Assembly: GCF_014930365.1 (NCBI RefSeq)
Contig: NZ_JABXWI010000011.1
Coordinates: 276,289 to 340,288 of the forward strand
Source: Streptomyces caniscabiei
Lineage (GTDB): Bacteria > Actinomycetota > Actinomycetes > Streptomycetales > Streptomycetaceae
Reading direction: 5' to 3'
DNA length: 64,000 nt
Positions 17,422-26,273 of this stretch are shown here, piece after piece (positions within the stretch are counted from its first letter, which is position 1; each line of letters starts with the position of its first letter). The position numbers and the translations under genes were made by a program. The notes beneath the pieces were generated by a model. It saw nothing but the letters and a program-made list of their open reading frames with translations, was not told the origin of the DNA and did not search any database.

Positions 17422-19080
17422 ATGCCCCTCTCCCCCACCCTCACCAGAGTCCGCACCGCCTACGCCCGCATCGAAGCCGTGGACCGCCCCGAGATCTGGA
17501 TCGGCCTACGCCCCCAGCCCGACGTGGAGGCCGAGGCCGAGGCCATCGACGCCCGTCTGGCCGCCGGCGCCCACCTCCCCCTCGCCGGCCGCCTCCTCGC
17601 CGTCAAGGGCAACATCGACGTCCACGGTCTCCCCACCACCGCCGGCTGCCCGGCCTACGCCTACACTCCCGACGCCGACGCCCCGGTCGTCGCCCGCCTC
17701 CGCGCCGCCGGTGCCCTCGTCCTCGGCACCACCAACCTCGACCAGTTCGCCACGGGCCTGGTCGGCACCCGCTCCCCGTACGGCGCCGTCCGGGGCGCCC
17801 ACGACCCGTCCCGCATCAGCGGCGGCTCCAGCTCCGGCTCGGCCGTGGCGGTGGCGCTCGGCCTGGTCGACCTCGCCCTCGGCACCGACACGGCGGGCTC
17901 CGGCAGGGTGCCCGCCGCTTTCAACGGCATCGTCGGCCTGAAGCCCACCCGGGGCCTGGTCCCCACCACCGGCGTGGTCCCGGCCTGCGCCTCCCTCGAC
18001 TGCGTCACGGTGTTCGCCCGCACCCTCCCGGAGGCGGAACAGGCCCTCGCCCACATGGCCTCCCCGGCCGCCCGCGCCCTCCCGCCGCTCCCCGCGCGCA
18101 CCCCGGGCCCCTGGCGCGTCGCGATCCCCCGGCCCGAACAGCTGGGCGAACTGGACGAGGGCTGGGCGGAGGCGTTCGAGGCGACGGTGACCCGTCTGCG
18201 GGCCACGGGCGCGGACGTACGCCATCTCGACCTCGCCCCCTTCACCGAGGCGGCGGCCATGCTCTACCAGGGCGCCTTCGTGGCCGAGCGCTACACCGCG
18301 GTCGGCGCCTTCGTCGACAAGGCGATCGCGGACGGCGTCGACGGGCTGGACCCCACGGTCGCGGGGATCATCACCCGGGCCCGGGACATCCCGGCGCACC
18401 GGCTCTTCGCCGACCAGGACCACCTGGCCGCGCTGCGCACCCGCGCGCTCGCCGAACTGGCCGACGCGGACGCCCTGTTGCTGCCGACGGCACCCGGCCA
18501 CCCCACGCTCGCCGAGGTGGCCGCCGACCCGCTGGGCGCCAACGCCCGCCTCGGCCGGTTCACCAACTCCACGAACCTGTTCGACCTGGCGGCGGTGGCC
18601 GTCCCGGCGGGCGAGGTGAACGGTCTCCCCTTCGGCGTGATGCTGATCGGCCCGGCCTTCACGGACGACCGCCTGGCCCGCGTGGCCGCCGAGCTCCCAC
18701 CGGAGACCCGGCTGGCGGTCGTGGGCGCCCACCTCTCGGGCCAGCCCCTGAACCCCCAACTGCTGTCCCTGGGCGCCCGTCTGGAGCGCACGACCACGAC
18801 GGCACCGGTCTACCGCCTCCACGCCCTGCGGACGACCCCGCCCAAGCCGGGCCTGGTGTACGTGGGCGACGGCGGCGCCCCGATCGAGACCGAGATCTGG
18901 CGCCTCCCGGCAGCGGGCCTGGGCCGCCTCCTGACGACCCTCCCCCGCCCCATGACCCTGGGCACCGTGCAACTCTCCGACGGCACCCGCACCCCCGGCT
19001 TCCTCTGCGAACCCGCCGCCCTCCAGAACGCCCAGGACATCACGGGACACGGCGGCTGGAGGAACTACCTGACACGCTGA
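17422..19080 (+). CDS. Allophanate hydrolase
   Basis: A 552-residue amidase-signature enzyme that hydrolyses allophanate to two ammonia and two CO2, the last step after carboxylation and deimination. The Lys-Ser-Ser triad region is visible: Lys62 in AVKGNID, the GGSSSGS loop at 134-140, and nucleophile Ser160 in DTAGSGR. A C-terminal domain of about 120 residues (VYRLHALRTTPPKPGLVYVGDG to the end) is typical of full allophanate hydrolases rather than generic amidases. It follows the carboxylase on the same strand after 198 bp of repeat sequence. Confidence 0.91.
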   Translation: MPLSPTLTRVRTAYARIEAVDRPEIWIGLRPQPDVEAEAEAIDARLAAGAHLPLAGRLLAVKGNIDVHGLPTTAGCPAYAYTPDADAPVVARLRAAGALVLGTTNLDQFATGLVGTRSPYGAVRGAHDPSRISGGSSSGSAVAVALGLVDLALGTDTAGSGRVPAAFNGIVGLKPTRGLVPTTGVVPACASLDCVTVFARTLPEAEQALAHMASPAARALPPLPARTPGPWRVAIPRPEQLGELDEGWAEAFEATVTRLRATGADVRHLDLAPFTEAAAMLYQGAFVAERYTAVGAFVDKAIADGVDGLDPTVAGIITRARDIPAHRLFADQDHLAALRTRALAELADADALLLPTAPGHPTLAEVAADPLGANARLGRFTNSTNLFDLAAVAVPAGEVNGLPFGVMLIGPAFTDDRLARVAAELPPETRLAVVGAHLSGQPLNPQLLSLGARLERTTTTAPVYRLHALRTTPPKPGLVYVGDGGAPIETEIWRLPAAGLGRLLTTLPRPMTLGTVQLSDGTRTPGFLCEPAALQNAQDITGHGGWRNYLTR

Positions 19081-19101
19081 ACAAAAGCCTGGCCCTCGCT
19101 C

Positions 19102-19176
19102 AGGGACGAGAAACGACACTAGAACCCCAACGGTCCTAGGGACACGAGAAACCGACTCTAGAACCCCAACGGTCCT
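19102..19176. repeat. Two tandem degenerate copies of an AGGG...GAACCCC repeat
   Basis: Two units (19102-19137 and 19138-19176) share AGGGAC, ACGAGAAAC, then CTAGAACCCCAACGGTCCT. A third relative (GGGAAACCGACTCGAGAACCCCAAC) and a fourth lie at about 20888-20965, on the far side of the insertion-sequence remnants, so the IS material appears to have landed within the repeat series. Confidence 0.65.
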
Positions 19177-19206
19177 AGGCCGTGTATCGAAAGTGGATCA
19201 TGGACT

Positions 19207-20411
19207 GTGAATGAATCACGGTTCATGGGTCGGGGAGATCTCACGGACGAGCAGTGGGCGGTGCTGGAGCCGTTGTTGCCGAAGGGGGCCAGGGCAGGGC
19301 GGCCGCCCGTCTGGCCTCGGCGGCAGCTGATCGACGGCATACGGTTCCGGGTCCGACCGGTGTTCCATGGCGGGACGTCCCCGTCGAGTACGGACCGTGG
19401 AGCCGGATCTACGACCTGTTCCGCCGATGGCAGCGGAACGGCACATGGCAGCGGATCCTCACCCGGCTCCAGTCCCTGGCCGACGCGAAGGGCGCGATCG
19501 TGTGGGACCTGAGCGTCGACTCCACGGTGTGCCGCGCCCATCAGCATGCGGCCGGGGCTCGCAACCAAGGCGACCTGCAGAAAGAACCACCAGGTGGCGT
19601 CTTCACCGAGCCCCGTGATCACGGGCTGGGTAGGTCGCGCGCCGGGTTCACCACCAAGCTGCACCTGGCCGTCGAGCAGGGTCAGAAGCCCATGTCGATC
19701 GTGGTGACGGCAGGGCAGCGGGGACTCGCCGCAGTTCGAACCGGTGCTGGAGAAGGTCCGCGTGCCCCGCATCGGGCCGGGCCGGCCACGCGTCCGCCCC
19801 GATCGGGTGCGTGCCGACAAGGCCTACGCCTCCCGCAGAAACCGCGCCTACCTGCGTCGCCGCGGGATTCGCTGCACCATCCCGGACAAGGCCGACCATG
19901 CGCGCAACCGCCGAAAGCTCGGCTCCCGCGGCGGCCGCCCGCCGCATTTCGACCCGGTCGACTACCGCGAGCGCCATGCGGTCGAGTGCGGGATCAACCG
20001 CCTCAAGAGACACCGCGCTGTCGCCACGCGATACGACTGTGAGGATGTTGGGGTCCGCCTTGGGCGGTGTCAGCCCCGTGGAAGCATCGTCTGGAAAGAC
20101 CCAGCGCCGCAGGCTCAACCGCGGCGGCGACCGCCAGGCCAATTCAGCGCTCTACACCATCGTCATCGCCCGTCCGCGCCGGGACACTCGCACCCGTTCT
20201 TACGTGGAACGACGCGTCACCGAGGGCAAGACACGACGCGAAGCCATCCGATGCCTCAAACGCTACGTGGCCCGCGAGATCTACCAAGCCCTCCACACAT
20301 CCAAGAGGCGATCGACACCAACCCCTGCCGATTGACATCCATAGGGGCATCAAACTCGCCGTCCGCTACGAGGCGACCGTGCTGATCGCAGCCATCAACG
20401 AATGGCTTTGA
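19207..20411 (+). pseudogene. IS5-family transposase remnant, frameshifted and interrupted
   Basis: Pieces of one IS5-type transposase are spread over three frames: MGRGDLTDEQWAVLEPLLPKG from 19225, then VPWRDVPVEYGPWSRIYDLF to VVTAGQRG, then [19 protein letters not shown] through [13 protein letters not shown], and finally [19 protein letters not shown] ending at TGA 20409-20411. A one-base loss near 19355 and a two-base loss near 19722 explain the frame changes. An insertion of about 315 bp (20038-20351) splits ATRYD from KLAVRYE. A left-end sequence resembling CGTGTATCGAAAGTGGATCA is present at 19180-19200, but no matching right end follows the stop, so the element is dead. Confidence 0.85.
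20038..20335 (+). pseudogene. IS110-family transposase C-terminal fragment nested in the IS5 remnant
   Basis: The frame ending at TGA 20333-20335 reads [56 protein letters not shown] and [11 protein letters not shown], the C-terminal IS110/IS116 (transposase_20) domain. The N-terminal DEDD catalytic domain is absent. The fragment lies exactly between two halves of the IS5 transposase, so it entered later than the IS5 copy. Confidence 0.8.
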
Positions 20412-20436
20412 CCGAAGTCGGCCTGCCCGTCCTCGT

Positions 20437-20778
20437 TCACCAGTCCCGACCTGAGGTCAGCTCCTCCGCATCCGCGTCCATGAACCCGTATGCCGACGTG
20501 ATAAAGCAAAACTCGTCACAGATCCACTCACGCGCAACCGTCTCGATCCCGCTCCCGGCCGCCACGAACTCCCTGTCCAGCAGGTTGAACTCCTCCGTTG
20601 CAGCCTGGGTGAGCGCATACAAGGTCTCCAGATCCGACGGCTGCTCGACCTCCACGCGTTCGCACAGCCGCAGCAGGATCGCCTTCCCCCGATCGACCAC
20701 GTGATCAGGGAAGTACGAGTCGTCGTACATCTGCTGCAGGAACGTGTGTCCCGCTACCTGCTGGTTTGTGATCGGCAT
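20437..20778 (-). CDS. DUF5713 family protein
   Basis: A 113-residue, acidic, probably cytoplasmic protein. The opening MPITNQQVAGHTFLQQMYDD and the middle HVVDRGKAILLRLCERVEVEQ match the DUF5713 family as I know it; no function is established. No catalytic motif or membrane segment is seen. It stands alone between IS remnants and the helicase, on the minus strand, with GGAGGTAGGGAAG upstream of ATG 20778. Its setting suggests lateral arrival. Confidence 0.75.
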   Translation of the reverse strand: MPITNQQVAGHTFLQQMYDDSYFPDHVVDRGKAILLRLCERVEVEQPSDLETLYALTQAATEEFNLLDREFVAAGSGIETVAREWICDEFCFITSAYGFMDADAEELTSGRDW

Positions 20779-20887
20779 GGTGCTTCCCTACCTCCGCGAA
20801 AGCTGACGCGCCGATCATGCACAGCACTACTGACAACGACGCCCCCATCGATGCGAGACCCGCGCGACCAGGACTTCCATAACAGGC

Positions 20888-21047
20888 CCTAGGGGCGCGG
20901 GAAACCGACTCGAGAACCCCAACCGGTCTAGGGGCGCGGGGAACTGCGCGAGAACCCCCACTCACCCGCACCCGCCCACGAACCCCAGCTCACCCCTACC
21001 CCAGGCGAACCCACCCCAAGCGAACCCACTGCAGGCGACCCCACCCT
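20888..21047. repeat. Dispersed intergenic repeats and a short 16-bp tandem repeat
   Basis: From 20888 there are two units beginning AGGGGCGCGGG, with GAGAACCCC in each; the second (20931 on) matches the repeat at 17229 nearly base for base (GGGGCGCGGGGAACTGCGCG, then AGAACCCCCA). From about 21000 to 21047 three 16-bp units of the form CCCAGGCGAACCCAC are tandemly arranged just after the helicase stop codon. Confidence 0.6.
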
Positions 21048-23851
21048 CACCCGACCGACGAGTAAGCCACAACCCCCCGCAGCACCCCATCCACCGCCCT
21101 ACGCGCACTCTTCCCCACCGTCGACCCAGCCGGCGCCGCCGCCGAAAGCTGCCCCAGCACATCGATCACCTGCTTGCACCACCGCACGAAGTCCCCCGCC
21201 GGCATCTCCGCCTCACGCAACACCTCGTCGAGCCCCGCCCCCGAAGCCCACATGTACGCGGCCCAGGCGAAGCCGAGATCGGGCTCCCGCTGCCCCACCC
21301 CTTCGCTCTGCGTGATCCGGAACTCCTCCTCCAGCGCGTCCAGCCGCCCCCAGATCCGCACCATCTCTCCCAGCGCGGCCTTCGCGTTCCCGGACGGCAG
21401 CTTCGGCGCCATCGCGTCGTCCCCCACCCGGGCCTCGTAGACCAGCGCCGAGACGCACGCCGCGAGCTCCGCCGGCCCGAGCCCCTCCCAGACACCCGCC
21501 CGCAGACACTCACTGGCGAGCAGGTCCAGCTCGCCGTACAGCCGGGCGAGCCGCTTCCCGTGCTCGGTGACCTCGTCACCCCGCAGATAGTCCAGCTCGG
21601 ACAGCAGCGCGACGATCCGGTCGAAGGTCCGCGCGATCGTGTTCGTACGGCCCTCGATACGCCGCTCCAGCTGCGCGGTGTCCCGCTTGAGCCGGTGGTA
21701 CCGCTCGGCCCACCGCGCGTGGTCCTCGCGCTCGTCGCACCCGTGGCAGGGATGCGCCCGCAGCGCGGCGCGCAGCCGGGCGATCTCGCGGTCGTCCGCG
21801 GCGGCGGCCCGCCGCTTGCGGTGCCGGTCCGGCACCAGATGCCCGGCCTTGGTGCGCAGCGCCGACGCCAGATCCCGGCGCGACTGCGGCGAGCGCGGGT
21901 TGAAGGACTTCGGGATGCGCATCCGCTCCAGCGCCTCCACCGGCACCGGGAAGTCGATCGACGCCAGCCGCTTGACCTGCCGCTCGGCGGTCAGCACCAG
22001 CGGACGCGGCCCGTCGTGGTGCTCGAACCCCCGGTGGCCGTTGGACCGCCCGGCGGGCAGCCCCGGGTCCAGCACCAGCGCGAGCCCGGCGTACTTGCCG
22101 GTCGGCACATGGATGACGTCCCCGGGCTTGAGCTTCTCCAGCGCGACGGCGGCCTCGGCGCGCCGCTGCGCGGCCCCCTGCTTGGCCAGCTCGGTCTCGC
22201 GGTCCTTGAGCTCCCGCCGGAGGCGCGCGTACTCCTCGAAGTCCCCGAGGTGGCAGGTCATGGACTCCTGGTAGCCCTCCAGGCCCTCCTCGTTGCGCTG
22301 CACCTGCCGGGAGATCCCGACGACCGACTTGTCGGCCTGGAACTGCGCGAAGGAGGTCTCCAGCAGCTCGCGCGAGCGATGCCGCCCGAACTGTTCGACC
22401 AGGTTGACCGCCATGTTGTACGACGGCTTGAAGCTGGAGCGCAGCGGATACGTACGGGTGCCGGCGAGCCCGGCGAGGTGGTCGGGGTTCATGCCCCGCT
22501 GCCAGAGCACCACCGCGTGGCCCTCGACGTCGATGCCGCGCCGGCCCGCACGCCCCGTCAGCTGGGTGTACTCACCGGGGGTGATGTCGGCGTGCTGCTC
22601 GCCGTTCCACTTGACGAGCTTCTCCAACACCACCGAGCGGGCGGGCATGTTGATGCCGAGCGCGAGGGTCTCGGTGGCGAACACGGCCTTGACCAGGCCG
22701 CGTACGAAGAGTTCCTCGACGACCTCCTTGAACGTCGGCAGCATGCCGGCGTGGTGGGCCGCGATGCCGCGCTCCAGGCCCTCCAACCACTCGTAGTAGC
22801 CGAGGACATGGAGGTCCTCGCGGGGGATGGAGGCGGTGCGCTCCTCGACGAGGGCGCGCACCTTGTGCCGCGACTCGTCGTCGTTCAGCCGGAGTCCCGC
22901 GTACAGGCACTGCTGGACGGCGGCCTCGCAGGCGGCGCGGCTGAAGATGAAGGTGATGGCGGGCAACAGGCCTTCGGAGTCGAGCCGTTCGATGACTTCG
23001 GGCCGGCTCGGGATCCAGATCCTCGACCGCTGTCTGCGCTCGCGCTCACGGTCGGCCTCGCGCATGGAGCGGCCGCGACGGCGGTCCTGGAAGGAGGGCC
23101 GACTGGCCTCCATCCGCGCCATCCGGGTCAGGTCGGGGTTGACGGCCTTCTTGCTGCCCTCGCCCTCCTCGAACAGGTCGTACATCCGCCGTCCGGCGAG
23201 CACGTGCTGGAACAGCGGCACCGGCCGGTGCTCGGAGACGATCACGTCGGTGTCGCCGCGCACGGTGTCCAGCCAGTCGCCGAACTCCTCCGCGTTCGAC
23301 ACGGTGGCGGAGAGGGAGACGAGGGTGACCGACTCGGGGAGGTGGATGATCACCTCCTCCCACACCGCGCCCCGGAAGCGGTCGGAGAGGTAGTGCACCT
23401 CGTCCATGACCACGTACCCGAGGCCGAGGAGGGTCTGGGAGCCCGCGTACAGCATGTTCCGCAGCACCTCGGTGGTCATCACGACCACGGGGGCTTCGGA
23501 GTTGACGCTGTTGTCACCGGTGAGCAGACCGACCTTGTCGGCGCCGTGACGGCGGCACAGGTCGGCGTACTTCTGGTTCGACAGGGCCTTGATCGGTGTC
23601 GTGTAGAAGCACTTCTTGCCCTGTCGCAGGGCGAGGTGGACGGCGAACTCGCCGACGATCGTCTTGCCCGAGCCGGTCGGGGCGGCCACCAGGACGCCCT
23701 TGCCCGCCTCCAGCGCCTGGCAGGCCTCGATCTGGAAGGGGTCGAGACCGAAGTCGTACATCTCGCGGAAGGAGGCGAGCGCGGTGGCCTGCTCGGCAGC
23801 GCGCCTGCGTGCTGCCGCGTACCGCTCGGCCGGTGAGAGATCCTCTGTCAT
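21047..23851 (-). CDS. helY: Ski2-like DEAD/DEAH-box helicase (HelY type)
   Basis: A 934-residue superfamily 2 helicase of the Ski2/Mtr4 group common in actinobacteria. Motifs in order are I AAPTGSGKT, II MDEVHYL, III SLSATVSN, and VI QLTGRAGRRGID, followed by a long C-terminal DSHCT-type domain. The role is probably RNA unwinding in decay or ribosome-related processing. ATG 23851 is preceded by GAAAGC; the frame runs upstream to 23968 without homology. Linkage with tatC/tatA and pafB/pafC is the usual actinobacterial order. Confidence 0.92.
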   Translation of the reverse strand: MTEDLSPAERYAAARRRAAEQATALASFREMYDFGLDPFQIEACQALEAGKGVLVAAPTGSGKTIVGEFAVHLALRQGKKCFYTTPIKALSNQKYADLCRRHGADKVGLLTGDNSVNSEAPVVVMTTEVLRNMLYAGSQTLLGLGYVVMDEVHYLSDRFRGAVWEEVIIHLPESVTLVSLSATVSNAEEFGDWLDTVRGDTDVIVSEHRPVPLFQHVLAGRRMYDLFEEGEGSKKAVNPDLTRMARMEASRPSFQDRRRGRSMREADRERERRQRSRIWIPSRPEVIERLDSEGLLPAITFIFSRAACEAAVQQCLYAGLRLNDDESRHKVRALVEERTASIPREDLHVLGYYEWLEGLERGIAAHHAGMLPTFKEVVEELFVRGLVKAVFATETLALGINMPARSVVLEKLVKWNGEQHADITPGEYTQLTGRAGRRGIDVEGHAVVLWQRGMNPDHLAGLAGTRTYPLRSSFKPSYNMAVNLVEQFGRHRSRELLETSFAQFQADKSVVGISRQVQRNEEGLEGYQESMTCHLGDFEEYARLRRELKDRETELAKQGAAQRRAEAAVALEKLKPGDVIHVPTGKYAGLALVLDPGLPAGRSNGHRGFEHHDGPRPLVLTAERQVKRLASIDFPVPVEALERMRIPKSFNPRSPQSRRDLASALRTKAGHLVPDRHRKRRAAAADDREIARLRAALRAHPCHGCDEREDHARWAERYHRLKRDTAQLERRIEGRTNTIARTFDRIVALLSELDYLRGDEVTEHGKRLARLYGELDLLASECLRAGVWEGLGPAELAACVSALVYEARVGDDAMAPKLPSGNAKAALGEMVRIWGRLDALEEEFRITQSEGVGQREPDLGFAWAAYMWASGAGLDEVLREAEMPAGDFVRWCKQVIDVLGQLSAAAPAGSTVGKSARRAVDGVLRGVVAYSSVG

Positions 23852-23970
23852 CGTGCTTTCGAGCGTACCGGGCCCCACTGACAACAGGACGATCATTATC
23901 CGGATCGTGGCACCGTCGAGATCAGGACCGTCCACCGTCCGAAAACGAATCCCGGCGAACGCACGCACGA

Positions 23971-24020
23971 CGACGGCGGTGGGTCCCGCCCGGGATGCCG
24001 GGTGGGGCCCAACGCCGTCG
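23971..24020 (-). terminator. Hairpin terminator after tatC
   Basis: Arms CGACGGCGGTGGG and CCCAACGCCGTCG (one mismatch) flank a G+C-rich inner stem. It lies 45 bp beyond the tatC stop codon and upstream of the helicase start, so tat transcription probably ends here. Confidence 0.6.
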
Positions 24021-24064
24021 TGGCCCGCTCGGTGCGGGCTCCGCCGCGTGCCGTGTGCCGGTGC

Positions 24065-25024
24065 TCAGGTCACGTCGTCGTACCCGTTGATCCGTTCCCG
24101 CTCGGGCTCGGCCTGCGCGGGGAGCGCCTTGCTCGCGGACACGGTCTCGATCTCGCCGATGTCCTCGGGGGTGAGGTCCAGCTCGGAGGCCTCGTCGTCG
24201 TCCGGCTGCAGCGCCTGGACGCGGGCCCGGCGCCTGTCGTTGGTCAGCGCGATGGCCGACGCGACGAAGTAGAGGACCCAGATGGGGCCCGCCAGCGCCA
24301 GCATCGAGATGGGGTCGGTGCTGGGGGTGGCGATCGCCGCGAAGAGCGTGATGCCGAGGATCATGCCCCGCCACCAGCCGGCCATCTTCTTGCCCGAGAG
24401 GACGCCGCCGAAGTTCAGCATCACGAGCAGCAGGGGCAGCTCGAAGGAGAGGCCGAAGACGACGATCATCCGCATGATCAGGTTCAGCAGATCATCGAGG
24501 GGAAGCTGGTTGTCGCTTCCGATGATCGAGAACTGGAGCATGACCGACGCCATCTTGGGCAGCGACCAGTAGGCGAAGTACGAGCCCATGAGGAACAGCG
24601 GGAAACCCGCCGCCACGAAGCCGAGACTGTACTTCTTCTCGTTGCGGTGCAGACCTGGAGCGACGAACGCCCAGAGCTGGTACAGCCAGACCGGGGCGGC
24701 GAGCACCACGCCCGACGAAAGCGACACCGTGAGAGCGAGCGTGAACGGGCTCAGCAGACCGTTCTGCACGATGCGCGCGCATTTGACCTGGCTGGTGTCC
24801 TCCGCCAGCTCGGCGAAGCTGTGTTGGCATCCCACCGCCTGGAGAATGGGATCCGTGAAGAACTGGATGATGTCCTTGTAGAACATCACCGCGAGAACCG
24901 TCGTGACGACGATGGCCAGCAGGCTCTTGACAAGGCGGTTTCGCAGCTCGCGCAGGTGCTCCGCGAGGGGCATCCGCCCCTCGGGATCCTTGTCCTTCTC
25001 CGTCTTGCGGGCAGACTTGAGCAA
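24065..25024 (-). CDS. tatC: Sec-independent protein translocase subunit TatC
   Basis: A 319-residue membrane protein with six hydrophobic segments and the TatC signature blocks MPLAEHLRELRNRL, FYKDIIQFFTDPI, LYQLWAFVAPGL and FGLSFELPLLLVML. It recognises twin-arginine signal peptides and forms the receptor of the Tat translocon. The acidic C-terminal tail of about 60 residues is typical of Streptomyces TatC. Start is TTG 25024 with TGAGGACG upstream. It lies 50 bp after tatA in the same direction. Confidence 0.95.
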   Translation of the reverse strand: MLKSARKTEKDKDPEGRMPLAEHLRELRNRLVKSLLAIVVTTVLAVMFYKDIIQFFTDPILQAVGCQHSFAELAEDTSQVKCARIVQNGLLSPFTLALTVSLSSGVVLAAPVWLYQLWAFVAPGLHRNEKKYSLGFVAAGFPLFLMGSYFAYWSLPKMASVMLQFSIIGSDNQLPLDDLLNLIMRMIVVFGLSFELPLLLVMLNFGGVLSGKKMAGWWRGMILGITLFAAIATPSTDPISMLALAGPIWVLYFVASAIALTNDRRRARVQALQPDDDEASELDLTPEDIGEIETVSASKALPAQAEPERERINGYDDVT

Positions 25025-25074
25025 CCCACGTCCTCATCTCGTGCGGCAGGCCGGACGTCCGGTCCGGCCTTGCG

Positions 25075-25353
25075 TCATCGCTTCGTGGTGTCCGTGGGCT
25101 CGGCGACCGGGCGGGAGCTGGTCACATCGCCGGGAGCGGCCTGGATGGTGCGCTGTGCCGGAGCCTCGGCGCTGGAGGGGGCCGACGTGGGGGTGTCGTC
25201 CTGGCCGTCGGACTTCATGGCCTTGGCCTCGCTCTTGAGGATGCGGGCGGACTTGCCGAGCGAGCGCGCCATGTCCGGAAGCTTCTTCGCACCGAACAGC
25301 AGGATGACCACGACGAGGATCAGAATGATCTCGGTGGGACCGAGATTGCCCAT
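25075..25353 (-). CDS. tatA: Sec-independent protein translocase subunit TatA
   Basis: A 92-residue protein: one N-terminal transmembrane helix (IILILVVVILLFGAKKLPDM), the FG hinge, an amphipathic helix (ARSLGKSARILKSEAKAMKSD) and a disordered tail. It forms the translocation pore with TatC, encoded just downstream. ATG 25353 starts MGNLGPTEI. Confidence 0.95.
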   Translation of the reverse strand: MGNLGPTEIILILVVVILLFGAKKLPDMARSLGKSARILKSEAKAMKSDGQDDTPTSAPSSAEAPAQRTIQAAPGDVTSSRPVAEPTDTTKR

Positions 25354-25611
25354 AGCTGTCTACCTTCTTCACCGAGGCGGCGGGTGGTGGCTGTCCGACC
25401 GGTCGGACAGGTGTCCGAACGATCGTACTGGCAGCGATCGTAACGCTCAGGGGTAAACGCTGGGCAATCCCCGTGCGTACTCCCGCTCCGCGACCCGGGC
25501 CTCGTTCTCCGTGCCGCGACAGGCAGCGTACCTGCCGAAGGTGAGAAGGTGACAGGGCGAAGTGGCGCAAAACGCACCGCGCGGTCAAGTCACAGGAGCC
25601 TCGGCCGTACC

Positions 25612-25806
25612 TCACAGTGCGTCCGCGGAGCGAGCCGCGCTCGCCGTCGCCCGCTCCAGGTCCTCCGCGGCCCGGCTGATTCTCCGCGCCGACTCCGTGA
25701 CCTGCGCACCGAGCCGCCTGGCCTCCAGGAAGACCCGTACGGCCAGCACCCCGAGCACGACCAGCCCCACGAAACCGACAGCCACCGCGAACATCGCCCA
25801 GAACAT
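25612..25806 (-). CDS. Small single-pass membrane protein
   Basis: A 64-residue protein with a hydrophobic helix at residues 2-27 (MFWAMFAVAVGFVGLVVLGVL) and an amphipathic, coiled-coil-prone tail (ESARRISRAAEDLERATASA). It lies between the pafBC-side gene and tatA, reading the same way, which is a conserved position in Streptomyces. The function is unknown. Confidence 0.65.
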   Translation of the reverse strand: MFWAMFAVAVGFVGLVVLGVLAVRVFLEARRLGAQVTESARRISRAAEDLERATASAARSADAL

Positions 25807-25828
25807 GAGCCGACCCTAGCCCCTGGCC

Positions 25829-26167
25829 CTATCCCGCCGAATGCAGCCTGAGGGTCCGCACCCCGCCCCCGGTCAGCAGCTCCACGATGCGCTCACCGGC
25901 CGGCTTGCGGACGGCGGTGCCGCACTCGGGGCAGGTGAAGGAGTAGAAGGTCGTCTTGCTGGTGGCGCCGATGGCGAGGCGCAACGCGCTCGCGCCCAGC
26001 TCGAAGTTGGCCCGGCAGTCGGGGCAGCCGGCCCGGAACACCACGTCGACGGCCTTCTTCATCCCCGCGAAGGCGACCGCCACGGTCATCTCCCGGATCT
26101 CCTGGATCTCCTGCACCCCGGACTTCACACCGGCCTTCACACCCGACACAACAGACCTGCCGCTCAC
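25829..26167 (-). CDS. Zinc-ribbon-like hypothetical protein
   Basis: A 112-residue protein with two CxxC pairs (CPDCRANFEL and CPECGTAV) about 35 residues apart, the pattern of a zinc ribbon. Before them is a helical region (MTVAVAFAGMKKAVDVVFRAG); the end is GGGVRTLRLHSAG. No known catalytic motif is visible. It is the first small gene after pafC on the same strand; the function is unknown. Confidence 0.72.
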   Translation of the reverse strand: MSGRSVVSGVKAGVKSGVQEIQEIREMTVAVAFAGMKKAVDVVFRAGCPDCRANFELGASALRLAIGATSKTTFYSFTCPECGTAVRKPAGERIVELLTGGGVRTLRLHSAG

Positions 26168-26273
26168 AGCCCTCGCATCTCCCTTTTCCGGTCGTACGTC
26201 GTCGTGCCCCGCCGTGACGGCCCCGCGCTCCCGAAGTCACCCGGTCACGCCGCCGCCCGTCACGGCCCGGTCG

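Noticed and set aside
14205-19139. A 1644-codon open frame on the plus strand across the carboxylase and allophanate hydrolase genes
   Set aside because: It is out of frame with two well-conserved enzymes and is made almost only of Arg, Pro and Gly, the usual shadow of high-G+C coding DNA.
19102-19176. CRISPR-like short repeats
   Set aside because: Only two adjoining units here, no unique spacers, no cas genes; the units belong to dispersed intergenic repeats.
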